The position numbers were made by a program, and so were the translations under genes. DNA of 64,000 nt, taken from NCBI RefSeq assembly GCF_030816475.1, contig NZ_JAUSXF010000001.1, positions 1,364,001 through 1,428,000 of the forward strand, given 5' to 3'. Position 1 is the first letter of the stretch. Each line of letters opens with the position of its first letter. This stretch comes from Arthrobacter pascens. Its GTDB lineage: Bacteria > Actinomycetota > Actinomycetes > Actinomycetales > Micrococcaceae. This document shows positions 63,604 through 64,000 of the stretch, piece by piece. The notes below the pieces were generated by a model that did no database searches, was not told where the DNA came from, and saw only the letters and a program-made list of their open reading frames with translations.

Positions 63604-64000
63604 ATGAATCAGCTGATCATCTCAGCCGCCGCTGAAGGGGACACCAACCCCCTCGTTCCCAACGTCTGGGAAATGTTTGTCGTCCTCGTCGGCTTTGCCG
63701 TCCTCTTCTTCATCGTGGTCAAGTTTGTCGTCCCGATGTTCGAGAAGACGTTCGCAGAGCGTGCCGAGGCCATTGAAGGTGGCATTGCCAAGGCCGAAAA
63801 GGCGCAGGCGGAGGCATCTGCTGCCCTCGAGGAGTACAAGCAGCAGCTCACGGATGCCCGCGCCGAAGCCAACCGCATCCGCGAGGAAGCACGTGCAGAA
63901 GGCGCTCAGATCCTTGCCGATCTGAAGGAGAAAGCGGCGGCAGAGTCTGCCCGCATCACTGCCCAGGCGCACGTGCAGATCGAATCGGAGCGCCAGGCGG
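63604..64000 (+). CDS. atpF: ATP synthase F0 subunit b, truncated by window end
   Basis: The first 132 residues are seen: a membrane helix (WEMFVVLVGFAVLFFIVVKF) and then a long charged coiled coil (FAERAEAIEGGIAKAEKAQA and following), the peripheral stalk. ATG 63604 follows AAGGACGGGTGAAAT. The gene runs past the window; atpH, atpA and others would follow. Confidence 0.95.
   Translation, partial: MNQLIISAAAEGDTNPLVPNVWEMFVVLVGFAVLFFIVVKFVVPMFEKTFAERAEAIEGGIAKAEKAQAEASAALEEYKQQLTDARAEANRIREEARAEGAQILADLKEKAAAESARITAQAHVQIESERQA

Overview
The window is GC-rich, gene-dense chromosome from an actinobacterium, most likely a Micrococcaceae member of the Arthrobacter/Pseudarthrobacter group. The evidence is the gene order prfB-ftsE-ftsX-M23 peptidase-smpB-ssrA, the fused Kgd-type 2-oxoglutarate enzyme, a sigR-rsrA pair, a 24-residue bL37 gene, a SAM-IV-type riboswitch, and the argS-lysA-hom-thrC-thrB-rho-prfA-prmC-atp run. 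No phage, insertion sequence or CRISPR array was seen.

Layout. 1-0.75 kb is the end of a tad-pilus locus (TadE-like and TadG-like). 0.8-6.3 kb holds translation termination and rescue (prfB, smpB, tmRNA) and cell-wall division functions (ftsEX plus an M23 hydrolase). 6.6-12.4 kb holds an unanchored HtrA-like protease, two small proteins, a DtxR-type regulator, a methyltransferase, and a riboswitch-controlled class V aminotransferase. 11.6-15.6 kb on the minus strand is aroA-rsgA-hisN and a DoxX protein. 15.6-17 kb is the redox-sensing sigma factor SigR with its anti-sigma factor RsrA. 17-19.4 kb is a PadR-DUF4097 unit with a conspicuous operator, plus an SGNH hydrolase. 19.5-23.4 kb is kgd. 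24-29.7 kb holds two CNNM/CBS membrane proteins and a Zn/Mn ABC transporter with a Zur-like regulator. 29.8-34.2 kb holds an MBL hydrolase, a Cds1-like cysteine desulfhydrase, a rhodanese, an alcohol dehydrogenase and a HIT protein. 34.2-38.3 kb is hrpA. 38.3-43.1 kb is accessory: a GlxA-type regulator, a protealysin-like protease with an emfourin-like inhibitor, a DUF222-HNH protein and tRNA-Arg(CCG). 43.2-46.1 kb is a compact flavin electron-transfer cassette (FMN lipoprotein, ApbE, NqrB/RnfD-FNR fusion). 46.3-52.9 kb is argS and the aspartate-family amino acid operon. 53-59 kb is rho, prfA, prmC, a threonylcarbamoyl-AMP synthase and cell-wall glycosyltransferases. 60-64 kb is wecA and the start of the ATP synthase operon.

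Themes. Two exact GGAAT-N18-GTT promoters, one before sigR and one before ssrA, suggest that oxidative (thiol) stress signalling reaches ribosome rescue. Several operator-like inverted repeats sit exactly where an adjacent regulator would act: PadR/DUF4097, GlxA and Zur/znuA. The most unusual system is the flavin cassette, in which an NqrB/RnfD-like membrane domain is fused to an FNR-type reductase and linked to a flavinylation enzyme and a candidate flavoprotein substrate. All functional calls come from reading motifs and context; no database search was run.
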